This document shows positions 40,900-49,912 of a stretch of DNA of 64,000 nucleotides, piece after piece. Origin of the DNA: Croceibacterium segetis (GTDB lineage Bacteria > Pseudomonadota > Alphaproteobacteria > Sphingomonadales > Sphingomonadaceae). Every line of letters starts with the position of its first letter. Within the stretch, counting starts at the first letter, position 1. The translations under genes were made by a program, and so were the position numbers. The notes under the pieces are model-generated. The model worked only from the letters and a program-made list of their open reading frames with translations, did not search any database and was not told the origin of the DNA. Location of the stretch: the NCBI RefSeq assembly GCF_011320115.1, contig NZ_JAANOZ010000014.1:1-64000 (forward strand), read 5' to 3'.

Positions 40900-42462
40900 A
40901 TGACGGGCTTCACCAAACGTGACTTCCTGGCGACGCCGCTGGTGGCCGCTCTCGGGGTTTCCTCGGCGGCGAAGGCAGCCAGCGACGGTTGCGCCCCGGC
41001 GCCGGCGCAAGCGGCGTACGACTTGCCGGTCGCTCCCGGCCGCTTCGATGCGCGGGTCGAATCGCTAAGATCTTACCAGGCGCCGGACTGGTATCGTGAC
41101 GCCAAGTTCGGGATCTGGGCCCACTGGGGTCCGCAAGCCGTTCCGCGCATGGGCGATTGGTACGCGCGCTTCATGTATGTCCCCGGTCACCCCGACTACG
41201 ACGCGCACGTCAGGAAGTACGGTCACCCGTCGGAGTTCGGTTACAAGGACGTGATCAAGCTCTGGAAGGCCGAAAAGTTCGACCCAGCCGCGCTGATGGA
41301 AAAGTACGCGGCGGCCGGGGCCAAGTACTTTGTCAGCATGGGTGTCCACCATGACAACTTCGACTTATGGAGTTCCGCGCATCACCGCTGGAACGCCACC
41401 AAGGTCGGCCCGATGCGCGACGTGGTCGGCGAATGGCGCGACGAGGCGCGCCAGCGCGGCTTGCGCTTCGGGGTTTCCGAGCATCTCGGCGCGAGCCACA
41501 ACTGGTGGTGGCCGAGCCATCAATGCGACCAGTTCTGGCCGAAGCTCGGCGTCCCTTACGACGGTGCCGATCCGCAGTACGCCGACTTGTACCACGCGGC
41601 GCACAACGAGCCGTACCTCAACCGCGGCGGCGACTGGTACACCAAGGACCCCCGCTTCCATCAGATCTGGTATGATCGCATTCGCGACCTGCTCGACAGC
41701 TACCAGCCCGACCTGCTTTATTCGGACGGCGGAATTCCTTTCGGTGTGGTTGGCCGCTCGCTCGTCGCGCACATGTACAATTCGAGCATCGCCCGCTCGG
41801 GCAAGCTCGAGGCGGTCTACAACTGCAAGGACCTCGGCTCCGGCGAATTCTACAAGGAAGCTTGCGTGCAGGATGTCGAGCGCGGCGTAATGCAAGGGAT
41901 CAACCCGTTGCCGTGGCAGACCGATACCTCCAACGGCGACTGGTTCTACAGCGACGGCTACAAGTACAAGACGACCGGCGAAGTGCTGACCATGTTGGCC
42001 GATATCGTCAGCAAGAATGGGAACTTACTGCTCAACGTCGTGCTCTATCCCGACGGCAGCCTGCCGCCCGAATCCGAACAGTTGCTGGCGGAGCTCGCGC
42101 TGTGGATGCAGGTGAACGGCGAAGCCATCCATGGCACCCGGCCGTGGAAGGTCTTCGGCGAAGGCCCGACCGAAGCTGCTTCGGGCGCCTTCAAGGAAAG
42201 CGCCGCCTACACCGCGCAGGACATCCGCTTCACCGCCAAGGGCGAAGCGGTGTACGCGATCACCCTCGGAGAGCCGGCCTGGAAGGTCGCGATTACCTCG
42301 CTGCGCAAGGACAACGCGCACGAGAAGCGTCCGGTCCGAGCCGTTCGCTTGCTCGGCAACCGGCGCTCGCTGGCCTTCCGGCAAACGAGCGCCGGGCTCG
42401 AAGTGCAGTTGCCGCCCACGCTGCCGACGCGCCACGCCAGCGCGCTCCAAATCACGTTCTGA
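40900..42462 (+). CDS. GH29 alpha-L-fucosidase
   Basis: The start is ATG 40900 with GGGGAG upstream, giving 520 residues. The N-terminus MTGFTKRDFLATPLVAALGV has a KR variant of the twin-arginine pattern followed by a hydrophobic stretch and AKA cleavage site, so export is likely, possibly by Tat. The GH29 barrel has the conserved KFGIWAHWGPQAVPRMGDWY region and nucleophile Asp in PDLLYSDGGIPFG. It removes L-fucose from glycan side chains, such as those of fucosylated xyloglucan. It faces the GH5 gene convergently. Confidence 0.92.
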   Translation: MTGFTKRDFLATPLVAALGVSSAAKAASDGCAPAPAQAAYDLPVAPGRFDARVESLRSYQAPDWYRDAKFGIWAHWGPQAVPRMGDWYARFMYVPGHPDYDAHVRKYGHPSEFGYKDVIKLWKAEKFDPAALMEKYAAAGAKYFVSMGVHHDNFDLWSSAHHRWNATKVGPMRDVVGEWRDEARQRGLRFGVSEHLGASHNWWWPSHQCDQFWPKLGVPYDGADPQYADLYHAAHNEPYLNRGGDWYTKDPRFHQIWYDRIRDLLDSYQPDLLYSDGGIPFGVVGRSLVAHMYNSSIARSGKLEAVYNCKDLGSGEFYKEACVQDVERGVMQGINPLPWQTDTSNGDWFYSDGYKYKTTGEVLTMLADIVSKNGNLLLNVVLYPDGSLPPESEQLLAELALWMQVNGEAIHGTRPWKVFGEGPTEAASGAFKESAAYTAQDIRFTAKGEAVYAITLGEPAWKVAITSLRKDNAHEKRPVRAVRLLGNRRSLAFRQTSAGLEVQLPPTLPTRHASALQITF

Positions 42463-42487
42463 GCGAACGCCCGCCTCTGCGCCGAAT

Positions 42488-42506
42488 GACGCCGCCGGCC
42501 GGCGTC
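42488..42506. terminator. GC hairpin between convergent GH29 and GH5 genes
   Basis: GACGCCG (42488-42494) pairs with CGGCGTC (42500-42506) around a 5-base loop in the 54-base gap between the two stop codons. No T-run follows on either side, so it is only a candidate bidirectional terminator. Confidence 0.35.
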
Positions 42507-42516
42507 CGCCTCCCGG

Positions 42517-43755
42517 TCACTTCTTTCCGGTCGCCTGAAGCACGGTGTTGATTTCTACCGGGTCGGTGATCGCCGGGTTGCGCCTGTCGATCGCTCCGCC
42601 CGTATCCCATACGAATGGCAGGAGCCCGTTTGCGACCGCCTTTTCGGTTACGTACTTCATCCAGTAGGTGACCGATTTCTGGTTGAGCGTCGCGGCGTCC
42701 CCGGTCAGATTCTTGCGCACCGAAGCGAGGTATTCGCCGAGCACGACCGGGATGCCCTTGTCGGTGAACTGGCTCTTCATGATCGCCATCTGCTGATCGA
42801 CGAAGTCTTCCTCGCCCCAGTCGGCGTTGCGGGTCGGATCGGTGGTAGAGTGATTGTCCTTGCCCCAGTAGTAGAACATCCGACCCCAGCTCGCATCCTC
42901 CTGCAGCTGCGTGAACTGGAAGGGCTCGTAATAATGCACTTCCACCATCAACCGGTTCGACGCTGTGTCCGTTGGCATCCTGTTCCATAGGCTGCCGGCC
43001 AGTGCGATGTTGGTGTTGGGCGCCTGGACAACGAGAACGCGGTAGGCGTTCTTCCCCCCGGTCGAACGAACCGCGTCGATGAAGGTCTGGTGGTAGCGGT
43101 AGAGCACTTCCATCTTTTCGGCGGTGTCGCAGTTCGGCTCGTTGGCGCTGGCGAACATCAGATGCTCGTCGAAGTCGCGCAAGTGGGTGGCGATCTGCTC
43201 CCAGAAGGCCTTTTGCTTGGCGGCAACGGCGTCCTGCTTGTCGACCGACACGTTGTTTTCCAGCCATCCGCCGTCCCAATGGATGTTGAGAAGGACGTAC
43301 AAGCCGGCGTCGACGCAGTATTGGATGACAGTCTTGATCCGGTCGAGCCAGGCGTCGTCGATCTTCGCGGTCGTCTGGTTGGCATACTGGTCCCACGCCG
43401 CCGGCAGGCGCACCGCATCGAAGCCGCTGGCCTTGACGAAGTCGACATAGGCCTTGCTGATCAGCGGATTGCCCCAGGCGGTTTCGCCGCCGATCGCCTC
43501 GAGCGTATTGCCGATGTTCCAGCCAGCCTTGATGCGCCCGGCGATGTCCACCGCGGTGCTGCTCATCCCGGCAATGTCGGCCGCGATCGGGCTGGTGTTG
43601 TAGCTCGGATAGAGGCCCGCCGGCGTGGGCGTCGGTACCGGGGTGGGGCTCGGCGAAGGCGCGGGGCTAGGCGCCGGGGTTCCGGACCCCCCGCCGCCGC
43701 AGGCCGCGACGGCACTCAATCCCGAAACGATGAACAGTCGTCTGGCAATGCGCAT
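42517..43755 (-). CDS. GH5 endo-beta-1,4-glucanase lipoprotein (GH5_4-like)
   Basis: ATG 43755 has GGAG six bases upstream and gives 412 residues. A lipoprotein signal (FIVSGLSAVAACGGGG) is followed by a Pro/Ser/Thr linker (PAPSPAPSPSPTPVPTPTP) and a GH5 barrel. Acid/base Glu is in FASANEPN and nucleophile Glu in PVVLGEYLA. AGWNIGNTLEAIGGETAWGN and LLNIHWDGGWLENN resemble subfamily 4, which includes xyloglucanases and endoglucanases. It is the only endo-acting backbone enzyme seen in the window and so the best hint at the substrate. Confidence 0.88.
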   Translation of the reverse strand: MRIARRLFIVSGLSAVAACGGGGSGTPAPSPAPSPSPTPVPTPTPAGLYPSYNTSPIAADIAGMSSTAVDIAGRIKAGWNIGNTLEAIGGETAWGNPLISKAYVDFVKASGFDAVRLPAAWDQYANQTTAKIDDAWLDRIKTVIQYCVDAGLYVLLNIHWDGGWLENNVSVDKQDAVAAKQKAFWEQIATHLRDFDEHLMFASANEPNCDTAEKMEVLYRYHQTFIDAVRSTGGKNAYRVLVVQAPNTNIALAGSLWNRMPTDTASNRLMVEVHYYEPFQFTQLQEDASWGRMFYYWGKDNHSTTDPTRNADWGEEDFVDQQMAIMKSQFTDKGIPVVLGEYLASVRKNLTGDAATLNQKSVTYWMKYVTEKAVANGLLPFVWDTGGAIDRRNPAITDPVEINTVLQATGKK

Positions 43756-43922
43756 TTCAGGCTCCATTGATGGTGGTTCCAGACCACCGGCTACACCGAC
43801 GCCGGTTGGGGGCGCGGGTGGGGAAACGAGCTCGACCGGCCTCGATCCCCACCTGCGAAGGGTGGAAAGAAAAGTCGGAACAAGGCGAGTGGGGAGGAAA
43901 ACGTGCCTTGCTCCGGCCGGCA

Positions 43923-45497
43923 TCAAGTGCCGACAAAGTCCATTTTGACCAGCAATGTATCGTTGGTTCTAAACTTGATGCGCCGAGCGATCGTGCCGGC
44001 GGCACCCACCTTCACGAGCGTGTCCAGTTCGGGCGTGTCCGCGGTCTGCTTCTGCAACTGGCCTATCTGATCGGCGGTAAGGTCATCCGGCCGCCCCCAT
44101 TCCATGTAGGTCGTGTACGGGTCGTTGGCCTTGTAGCCCGTGCGATAGATCCGCAGGCGGTACTTGCCCGGTTTGAGCGAGCTGAGCTTGAGCTCGACCG
44201 GGTCCGCCGCGGCCGAAGGGTGGACCTTAGTGAAGTAGGGCCGGTTGCTCTGGTCCTGATCGGGCAGCGTGAAGTTCCAGATCAGGCCGGCGAAGTTGTC
44301 GCCGTTGCGAGTGAGCCAGGATTCCGCATCGCTGTTGCGGAGCTCCTGCGGCCCCAGTTGAGCCAGGTACTTGTAGGCGAAATAGGCCGGCTTGCGGATG
44401 CCCTCGCGATTGAGCAGCCCGAACCCGCCATGGAACGAGCTTGGTGGCGGGCCGGCTTCCTCAAACAGGTCGGTATAGACCCAGTAGCTCATCGACTGCG
44501 CGGCCTTGTCGGTGGCCTTGAGCTTGTCGAGGATGAACGTCGCGCTGAGATAGGTGTCGTGGATCGGGTCGCGCGGGCTGTAGCTAGTGCTCCATTCGGT
44601 GAAGTAGAGCGGCAGGCCGGGCGTGGCCGAAGCGTCGATTTCCTTGCGCACCTTGACCACGTCGGCGGTTATCGCGGCGCGGTCTGGGACCAGCTTGTTG
44701 TCGCCGACGCCGTTCTCGTCGAAGAACCCTCCGGCCACGCCGTAAGTGTGCGTCGTAACGAAATCGACCGGCACCTTCGCCTGCCGCGCGTGGGCCAGGA
44801 AATCGGGCACCCACGCCGCACCCGCTGTCGCCGGGCCGCCCACCGCGAGGGCAGGATCGACGGCCTTGATGGCTCTTGCCGTGGCATCATAGAGTTTGAA
44901 GTATTCGGGCTGGCTGCCGTGGCTCCAGAAGCCGTCGAGGTTCGGCTCGTTCCAGATTTCGAACCGCCAGGTGCGGACCTCTTCCTTGCCGAAGTTCGCT
45001 TCGAGGTTCTGGGCGAACGCGGTGATGAAGTCCGACCACTTTCCCCAGTCCTTGGGCGGCGAGCCGTTGCCCTTCCAGTAGAAGATCGTCCGACTGTCGG
45101 ACGCGAGGTCGGTCGGCATGAAGCCGATCTCGACCATCGGCTTTAGGCCGGCCTTGAGCACCTGGGCGTAGACCGCGTTGACGCGGTCGAAGTTGTAGTA
45201 AGGGCGCCCGTCGATCTCGCGGTAGGGATCGGTATCTTTGGCGAAGATCCCATGGAAGCGGATGTAGCGGAAGCCGATCTCCCCTTCGACCGTCCGCAAG
45301 TGGTCCTGGTTCGCCTGGCGCAGCAGCAGCCCGCCGTGGTCGGCGCCGACGCAATCGCGCCAAACCGTGCTCATCGGCCCAGCGATCTCGTTGACGTCGG
45401 CTGTAACGACTCGCACGCTCTTCGCGCTGGCTGCGGAGCTGACGAGGCATGCTGCGATTGCGGCAGCCGCCAGCATCGATTTCGTTTCTCCGGCCAC
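43923..45497 (-). CDS. GH39 beta-xylosidase-like glycoside hydrolase
   Basis: The start is uncertain: GTG 45497 gives 524 residues with a good signal peptide (MLAAAAIAACLVSSAASA region); ATG 45476, GTG 45506 and GTG 45533 are alternatives. The GH39 barrel has acid/base Glu in FEIWNEPNLDGFW and nucleophile Glu in LYFTEWSTSYSPRD, plus HTYGVAGGFFDENG. Family members are beta-xylosidases or iduronidases; in this locus xylosidase is likely. The gene is divergent from GH42 across a palindromic operator and lies 167 bases upstream of the GH5 gene on the same strand. Confidence 0.87.
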   Translation of the reverse strand: MAGETKSMLAAAAIAACLVSSAASAKSVRVVTADVNEIAGPMSTVWRDCVGADHGGLLLRQANQDHLRTVEGEIGFRYIRFHGIFAKDTDPYREIDGRPYYNFDRVNAVYAQVLKAGLKPMVEIGFMPTDLASDSRTIFYWKGNGSPPKDWGKWSDFITAFAQNLEANFGKEEVRTWRFEIWNEPNLDGFWSHGSQPEYFKLYDATARAIKAVDPALAVGGPATAGAAWVPDFLAHARQAKVPVDFVTTHTYGVAGGFFDENGVGDNKLVPDRAAITADVVKVRKEIDASATPGLPLYFTEWSTSYSPRDPIHDTYLSATFILDKLKATDKAAQSMSYWVYTDLFEEAGPPPSSFHGGFGLLNREGIRKPAYFAYKYLAQLGPQELRNSDAESWLTRNGDNFAGLIWNFTLPDQDQSNRPYFTKVHPSAAADPVELKLSSLKPGKYRLRIYRTGYKANDPYTTYMEWGRPDDLTADQIGQLQKQTADTPELDTLVKVGAAGTIARRIKFRTNDTLLVKMDFVGT

Positions 45498-45540
45498 TGG
45501 CCGCACCCCTCCGAGCTTGCGTCTTGCAGACACCCGATTT

Positions 45541-45557
45541 AATTTGTCTTACAAATT
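45541..45557. promoter_or_regulatory. Palindromic operator AATTTGT-CTT-ACAAATT
   Basis: A perfect 7-3-7 dyad lies between the divergent GH39 and GH42 genes. Its core TTGTCTTACAA (45544-45554) fits the GntR/FadR-subfamily operator pattern. It is the best-formed member of the set found in this locus and could control both genes. Confidence 0.65.
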
Positions 45558-45650
45558 GTCTTGAGGGCGTCTATTGCGTCGGCCGCACGGACGTCAACCG
45601 AAAATTTTCGGCGGCGTCTGCGGCAAGGTCAGTCAAAGGGAAGGGGAGCA

Positions 45651-47753
45651 ATGCGGTCTTCGGTTTCCGATATCCTGAGGACGTTTCCGCTCGTTTTTCG
45701 CGCGGTAACCTCGGCCGGGCTGCTGGCGCTGACGGCGCCGCAACCGGCCGTGGCACAAAGCGCCGCCAGCCACCCCGAATGGCCCGGCAAAGGTCAGCTG
45801 TTCGTCGGCACCTGCTATCAACCGATCGACCGCTCGCCCGAGCAGATCCGCCAGGACATCGCGATCATGAAGCGCGCCGGCTTCAACCTCGTGCGCATGG
45901 GCGACTTGTCGTGGGACTCGTTCGAACCGCGGGAAGGGCAGTTCACCTTCGAATGGTTCGACGACGTTCTCGCGCAGATGCACGCGGCGGGAATCAAGGT
46001 GATCATCGACATCCCCGGCGAGCCGGCGCCGATCTGGATGCACAAGCATTATCCGGGCGTCGACGTAGTCAACCAGCATGGCGAGCGGCTCAACGCGGCG
46101 ACTCGCTATTGGGACAACATCAGCGATCCGGACTACCGCCGGCTGGCGATCCGCCTGGCCGAGGCGATGACCCGGCGCTACGCCAACAATCCGGCGGTGA
46201 TCGCGCTCGGCTACGACAACGAGATCGGCAACGGGGTGATGTCCTACTCCGCGGCAGACCGGGGGCGCTTCGTCGAATGGCTGAAGGCGAAGTACGGGAC
46301 GATCGAAGCGCTCAACAAGGCTTGGGCGACCCAGCGCTGGTCGCGCCGCATCGGCAGCTGGGACGAGGTCGACCTGCCGTACGGCGAAGGGCCCGGGCCG
46401 AACGAGCGCAACCTCGACTTGCGCCGCTACTGGTCCGACAACACGATCAGCGCGCTCGGCGATCTAGAGGCTGTGCGCAAGAAATACGCGCCCAACCTGC
46501 CGGTCGCCTCGAATTTCTGGCCGACCGCGTGGACCAAGGGATTCAACTACCTGCGCTCGTACGAGAACATCGCCACTTACGGCGCTCAGGGCCTCTATCC
46601 GATCGGTCTCTTGGACACGGCTTTCCAGGTCACGACGAACAGGGCCGGACTCGACACGCCTTTTTGGTTCAACGAGTTCACGGCCGGGGGTGGAGGCGAT
46701 TATGGCGCCCCGGGGCGGTCGCGAATGTGGGCCTATTTCGGCCTGCTGTATTACGGCCAGACGTTCCTGGCCTGGACCTTCAATTCGCACATCGGCGGGG
46801 AAGAACAGTCACTCTTCGGGTTGGTCGATCATGACGGCCGCCCGTCCTGGAAAGTCGACGAGTGGGCGCAGATCGCCAGCGAGTTCGCCAAGCTGAAGAC
46901 GATGGGCTTCCCGCGCTATCGCAAGGCTCAGGTCGCGGTGGACTATTCGTTTGACACCAATTGGCTGACAAGCCCGCCCCCGGGGCCGAACACGCTGAAG
47001 CAATATTTCACCGGAAATTATACCGACCAGGTCATCGCCGCCTTCCAGCCGCTGTTCGAGGACAACATCGACACCGCGGTTATCGATATCGGGCACGATC
47101 CGATTGGGGCTTACAAGCTGGTGGTCGTTTCCAGCGCCTATCTGATGGACAGGGAAACTGCCGACGCGATCCGCGCTTACGTCGCGGGTGGCGGGACGGT
47201 GATCATGACCGGATATTCGGCCAAGGTGGACGAAACCGGCAAGTGGTTCGAGATTCCCCTGCCCGGCCGCCTGACCGACGTATTCGGGCTCCGAACCAAT
47301 GAGTTCTATCGCGCCGACCAGCCGCTGAAGGTATCGTTCGGCGGCGAGACGCTGACCGGCACCGACCCCTATTACGAAGTCCTCGAATTGGGCACCGCCA
47401 AGCCGCTGGCCATGTTCACTAACACGCCGAAGAAAAGCGCGGCGATCTCGGTCAACCACTACGGCAAGGGGCAAGCGATCTACCTCGCCACGGCCGCCCA
47501 GACTTCGCTGATCGGCCCCCTGATCCGCTCGCTCTACCCCGAGCTGCAGATCGAGCGCGGCCCGCGCACGCCCGCGGGCGTCGTGGCGCGCGTGGTCGAG
47601 GGGCGAACGATGTACGTCAACACGAACAACGCGCCGATTTCGGTGTCGATCGACGGCGCCAAGACCGGTGTGCTGTCGGGCAAAACCTATCGCGGTACGC
47701 TCGAGTTGGCCCCGTATGGGGTCGAACTGTTGCAAGGGGCAGGCGACAAGTGA
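45651..47753 (+). CDS. GH42 beta-galactosidase-like glycoside hydrolase
   Basis: ATG 45651 with GGGGAG upstream gives 700 residues with a signal peptide ending APQPAVAQ. The GH42 barrel (about 40-420) has acid/base Glu in ALGYDNEIGNG and nucleophile Glu in FWFNEFTAGGG. A trimerisation-type domain follows (VVSSAYLMDRETADAIRAYV), then a C-terminal beta domain. It should cleave terminal beta-galactose, probably in the periplasm. The usual WQxDNE motif is GYDNE here. It overlaps the GH97 gene by GTGA, so the two are coupled. Confidence 0.85.
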   Translation: MRSSVSDILRTFPLVFRAVTSAGLLALTAPQPAVAQSAASHPEWPGKGQLFVGTCYQPIDRSPEQIRQDIAIMKRAGFNLVRMGDLSWDSFEPREGQFTFEWFDDVLAQMHAAGIKVIIDIPGEPAPIWMHKHYPGVDVVNQHGERLNAATRYWDNISDPDYRRLAIRLAEAMTRRYANNPAVIALGYDNEIGNGVMSYSAADRGRFVEWLKAKYGTIEALNKAWATQRWSRRIGSWDEVDLPYGEGPGPNERNLDLRRYWSDNTISALGDLEAVRKKYAPNLPVASNFWPTAWTKGFNYLRSYENIATYGAQGLYPIGLLDTAFQVTTNRAGLDTPFWFNEFTAGGGGDYGAPGRSRMWAYFGLLYYGQTFLAWTFNSHIGGEEQSLFGLVDHDGRPSWKVDEWAQIASEFAKLKTMGFPRYRKAQVAVDYSFDTNWLTSPPPGPNTLKQYFTGNYTDQVIAAFQPLFEDNIDTAVIDIGHDPIGAYKLVVVSSAYLMDRETADAIRAYVAGGGTVIMTGYSAKVDETGKWFEIPLPGRLTDVFGLRTNEFYRADQPLKVSFGGETLTGTDPYYEVLELGTAKPLAMFTNTPKKSAAISVNHYGKGQAIYLATAAQTSLIGPLIRSLYPELQIERGPRTPAGVVARVVEGRTMYVNTNNAPISVSIDGAKTGVLSGKTYRGTLELAPYGVELLQGAGDK

Positions 47754-49759
47754 GGACGGCCTATTTGCGCCACGTCTCCGGCGCGGCGCTGCTCGCGCTC
47801 GGCTGCCTGGGCACGGTCGAGGCGCGAGCCGAAGCGGTGACCGTGACATCTCCCGACGGGCGTAACACCGTCGAGGTCGAAACCGGCCCGGACGGCGCGA
47901 GCTATGCAGTGCTGCGTGACGGCAAGCCGGTCATCGCGTCCTCGCCGCTGGGCCTGAACAGCACCCGCGGAACGCTGGGCGGTGCCGGCGCGGCGATGCT
48001 TGCTCACAAGGAACGTAGCGTCCGCCAGCAGATCGAGCTCGTAGCCGGCAAGGCCGGCACCGTTGCCGAGCGTTACAACGAAAGCGCGATCAGCCTGCGC
48101 CAGCCGGGCAGCGGGGCGATCGACTTTTCGCTGATCGTGCGCGCCTACAACGACGGCGTCGCCTTCCGTTACGTCGTCCCCGGCCAGGACGGCCTGCAAA
48201 GGCTCGATCTCGCCGGCGAGCAAACGCGCTTCGACTTCCCGCGTGACTACGATTGCTGGGGTTTCAACCCGGGGCGCTACGACAGCGGGCACGAAGGCGA
48301 GTTCGACCCCGTCAAGGCCTCGCTCATCCGCCCCGCTCACCTGTTCGACGCGCCGCTGGTGTGCAAGACCGGGGAAGGGCCGACGACTTTCGCCCTCGCC
48401 CAAGCCGATATGCGCGATTACGCCGGCGCCTACTTCTCGGGACGCGGCGACGGCGGACTGGGCGTCACCATCAATCTGGCCCCTCGCCCGGACAACGACG
48501 AGACCACGTACCTCGCCGTAAAGGCCGACCTCGCTCGCGGGCCGCTCGTGACCCCGTGGCGCGTGGTCATGCTGGGAGACAGCCCGGCCGCGCTGGTGCA
48601 ATCGACGCTCATCGCCCAGCTCGCCTCGCCGTCGGTCATCGGCGACACGAGCTGGATCAAGCCTGGCAAGGCGCAGTGGGACTGGTGGAACGGCTGGGCG
48701 GTGAACATCCCTGGCGCCGGTATCAACACCGCGACGTACAAGGCCTACATCGACAACGCCGCGGCGATGAAGCTCCAATACGTCCTGATCGACGAGGGTT
48801 GGTACGAAGGCAGCAGCGAAGGCCCCGGGCCTGCTGACGTGACCCAGACCGTCGCGGCCATCGATATGCCGGAAATCGTCCGTTACGCCGCCGAGCGCGG
48901 GATCGGCGTGATGGTCTGGCTGCAGTGGAAGCAGCTCGACCGCCAGATGGACCAGGCGCTCGCTCTCTACGAAAAATGGGGCATCAAGGGCATCAAGGTC
49001 GATTTCATGAGCCGCAACGACCAGGAGATGGTCGCCTACTATCATACGCTGCTGGCGAAGGCGGCGCAGCATCATCTGCTCGTGGACCTGCACGCCGCCT
49101 ATCCGCCCGACGGCCTCAGCCGCACTTATCCCAACTATTTGACCCAGGAAGGTGTGATGGGAGCGGAATACAACAAGTGGAGCAGCCGGATTACCGCGCG
49201 GCACAACGTGACGCTGCCGTTCACGCGAATGCTTCTCGGCCCGATGGACTACACGCCGGGCGGATTCCGACATCTCTCGCCGGAAGAGTTCGCCAGGCAG
49301 AGGCGCTTCATCGCTCCGTTCGTGCAGACGACGCGCGGGCAGGCCCTGGCGATGTACGTCGTCTTCGACTCACCACTGCAGATGGTCGCCGACAGTCCCG
49401 GCGCCTATCGCAATGCGGACGGTAGCTGGGCCGACGGCGCCGAGTTCATCGGCGCGGTGCCGACCATCTGGGACGAAACGCGGGTGCTGGCCGGCGACAT
49501 CGGCGAGTACATCGTTACTGCGCGGCGCAAGGGCCGCACCTGGTTTCTCGGGGCGATGACCAACGAAAACGGCCGCACCGTGTCGATTCCGCTCGATTTC
49601 CTCGGCGAGGGCGGCTTTTCCACCCGGCTCTGGCAGGACGGCGCGGACATGAGCCATTTGCGCAGCAGCACCCTGAAGTCGCACGCAAGCACGAAGCTGG
49701 TGCTCCAGCTTGCGCCTTCGGGCGGAGCGGTCGCGGTGCTGTCTCCGGCGGGCGGTTAG
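47750..49759 (+). CDS. GH97 alpha-galactosidase/alpha-glucosidase
   Basis: The 669-residue protein starts at GTG 47750, overlapping the GH42 stop. After a signal peptide (SGAALLALGCLGTVEARA) come the N-terminal beta-supersandwich, the catalytic barrel and a C-terminal beta domain of GH97. The barrel contains WWNGWAVNIPGAGINTATYK and GIKGIKVDFMSRNDQEMV; the Asp in KVDFM is at the nucleophile position of retaining GH97 alpha-galactosidases. A role in removing alpha-linked galactose is therefore more likely than glucosidase action, but not proved. Calcium dependence is typical of the family. Confidence 0.87.
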   Translation: MRTAYLRHVSGAALLALGCLGTVEARAEAVTVTSPDGRNTVEVETGPDGASYAVLRDGKPVIASSPLGLNSTRGTLGGAGAAMLAHKERSVRQQIELVAGKAGTVAERYNESAISLRQPGSGAIDFSLIVRAYNDGVAFRYVVPGQDGLQRLDLAGEQTRFDFPRDYDCWGFNPGRYDSGHEGEFDPVKASLIRPAHLFDAPLVCKTGEGPTTFALAQADMRDYAGAYFSGRGDGGLGVTINLAPRPDNDETTYLAVKADLARGPLVTPWRVVMLGDSPAALVQSTLIAQLASPSVIGDTSWIKPGKAQWDWWNGWAVNIPGAGINTATYKAYIDNAAAMKLQYVLIDEGWYEGSSEGPGPADVTQTVAAIDMPEIVRYAAERGIGVMVWLQWKQLDRQMDQALALYEKWGIKGIKVDFMSRNDQEMVAYYHTLLAKAAQHHLLVDLHAAYPPDGLSRTYPNYLTQEGVMGAEYNKWSSRITARHNVTLPFTRMLLGPMDYTPGGFRHLSPEEFARQRRFIAPFVQTTRGQALAMYVVFDSPLQMVADSPGAYRNADGSWADGAEFIGAVPTIWDETRVLAGDIGEYIVTARRKGRTWFLGAMTNENGRTVSIPLDFLGEGGFSTRLWQDGADMSHLRSSTLKSHASTKLVLQLAPSGGAVAVLSPAGG

Positions 49760-49851
49760 GGTTTGCGCCACATCCCTTACGATCACTTTGCGTAGGGCGA
49801 CAATCGCGTCCCTCCGGCGATCGCGGTGATGTGCCTCCGCGTACTCCCAGA

Positions 49852-49879
49852 TTGACCTCGCGATTTGTATGAGTATATC
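49852..49879 (+). promoter_or_regulatory. Promoter with 19-bp element (copy B) before the mutarotase gene
   Basis: TTGACC (49852-49857) and TATATC (49874-49879) are spaced by 16 bases. The element CGATTTGTATGAGTATATC (49861-49879) is identical to copy A at 40578 and covers the spacer and -10. Binding there would block polymerase, so repression is likely. The next start codon is at 49913. Confidence 0.6.
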
Positions 49880-49912
49880 CTGCAAGTATTCAACGGGCGC
49901 GAGGGGACGAAG

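Noticed and set aside
43767-45146. Open frame of 459 codons on the plus strand
   Set aside because: It is antisense to the GH39 gene, which has clear catalytic motifs; the translated shadow has no recognisable features.
47687-49273. Open frame of 528 codons on the minus strand
   Set aside because: It is antisense to the GH97 gene and shows the biased Arg/Val/Asp/Gly composition of a shadow frame.
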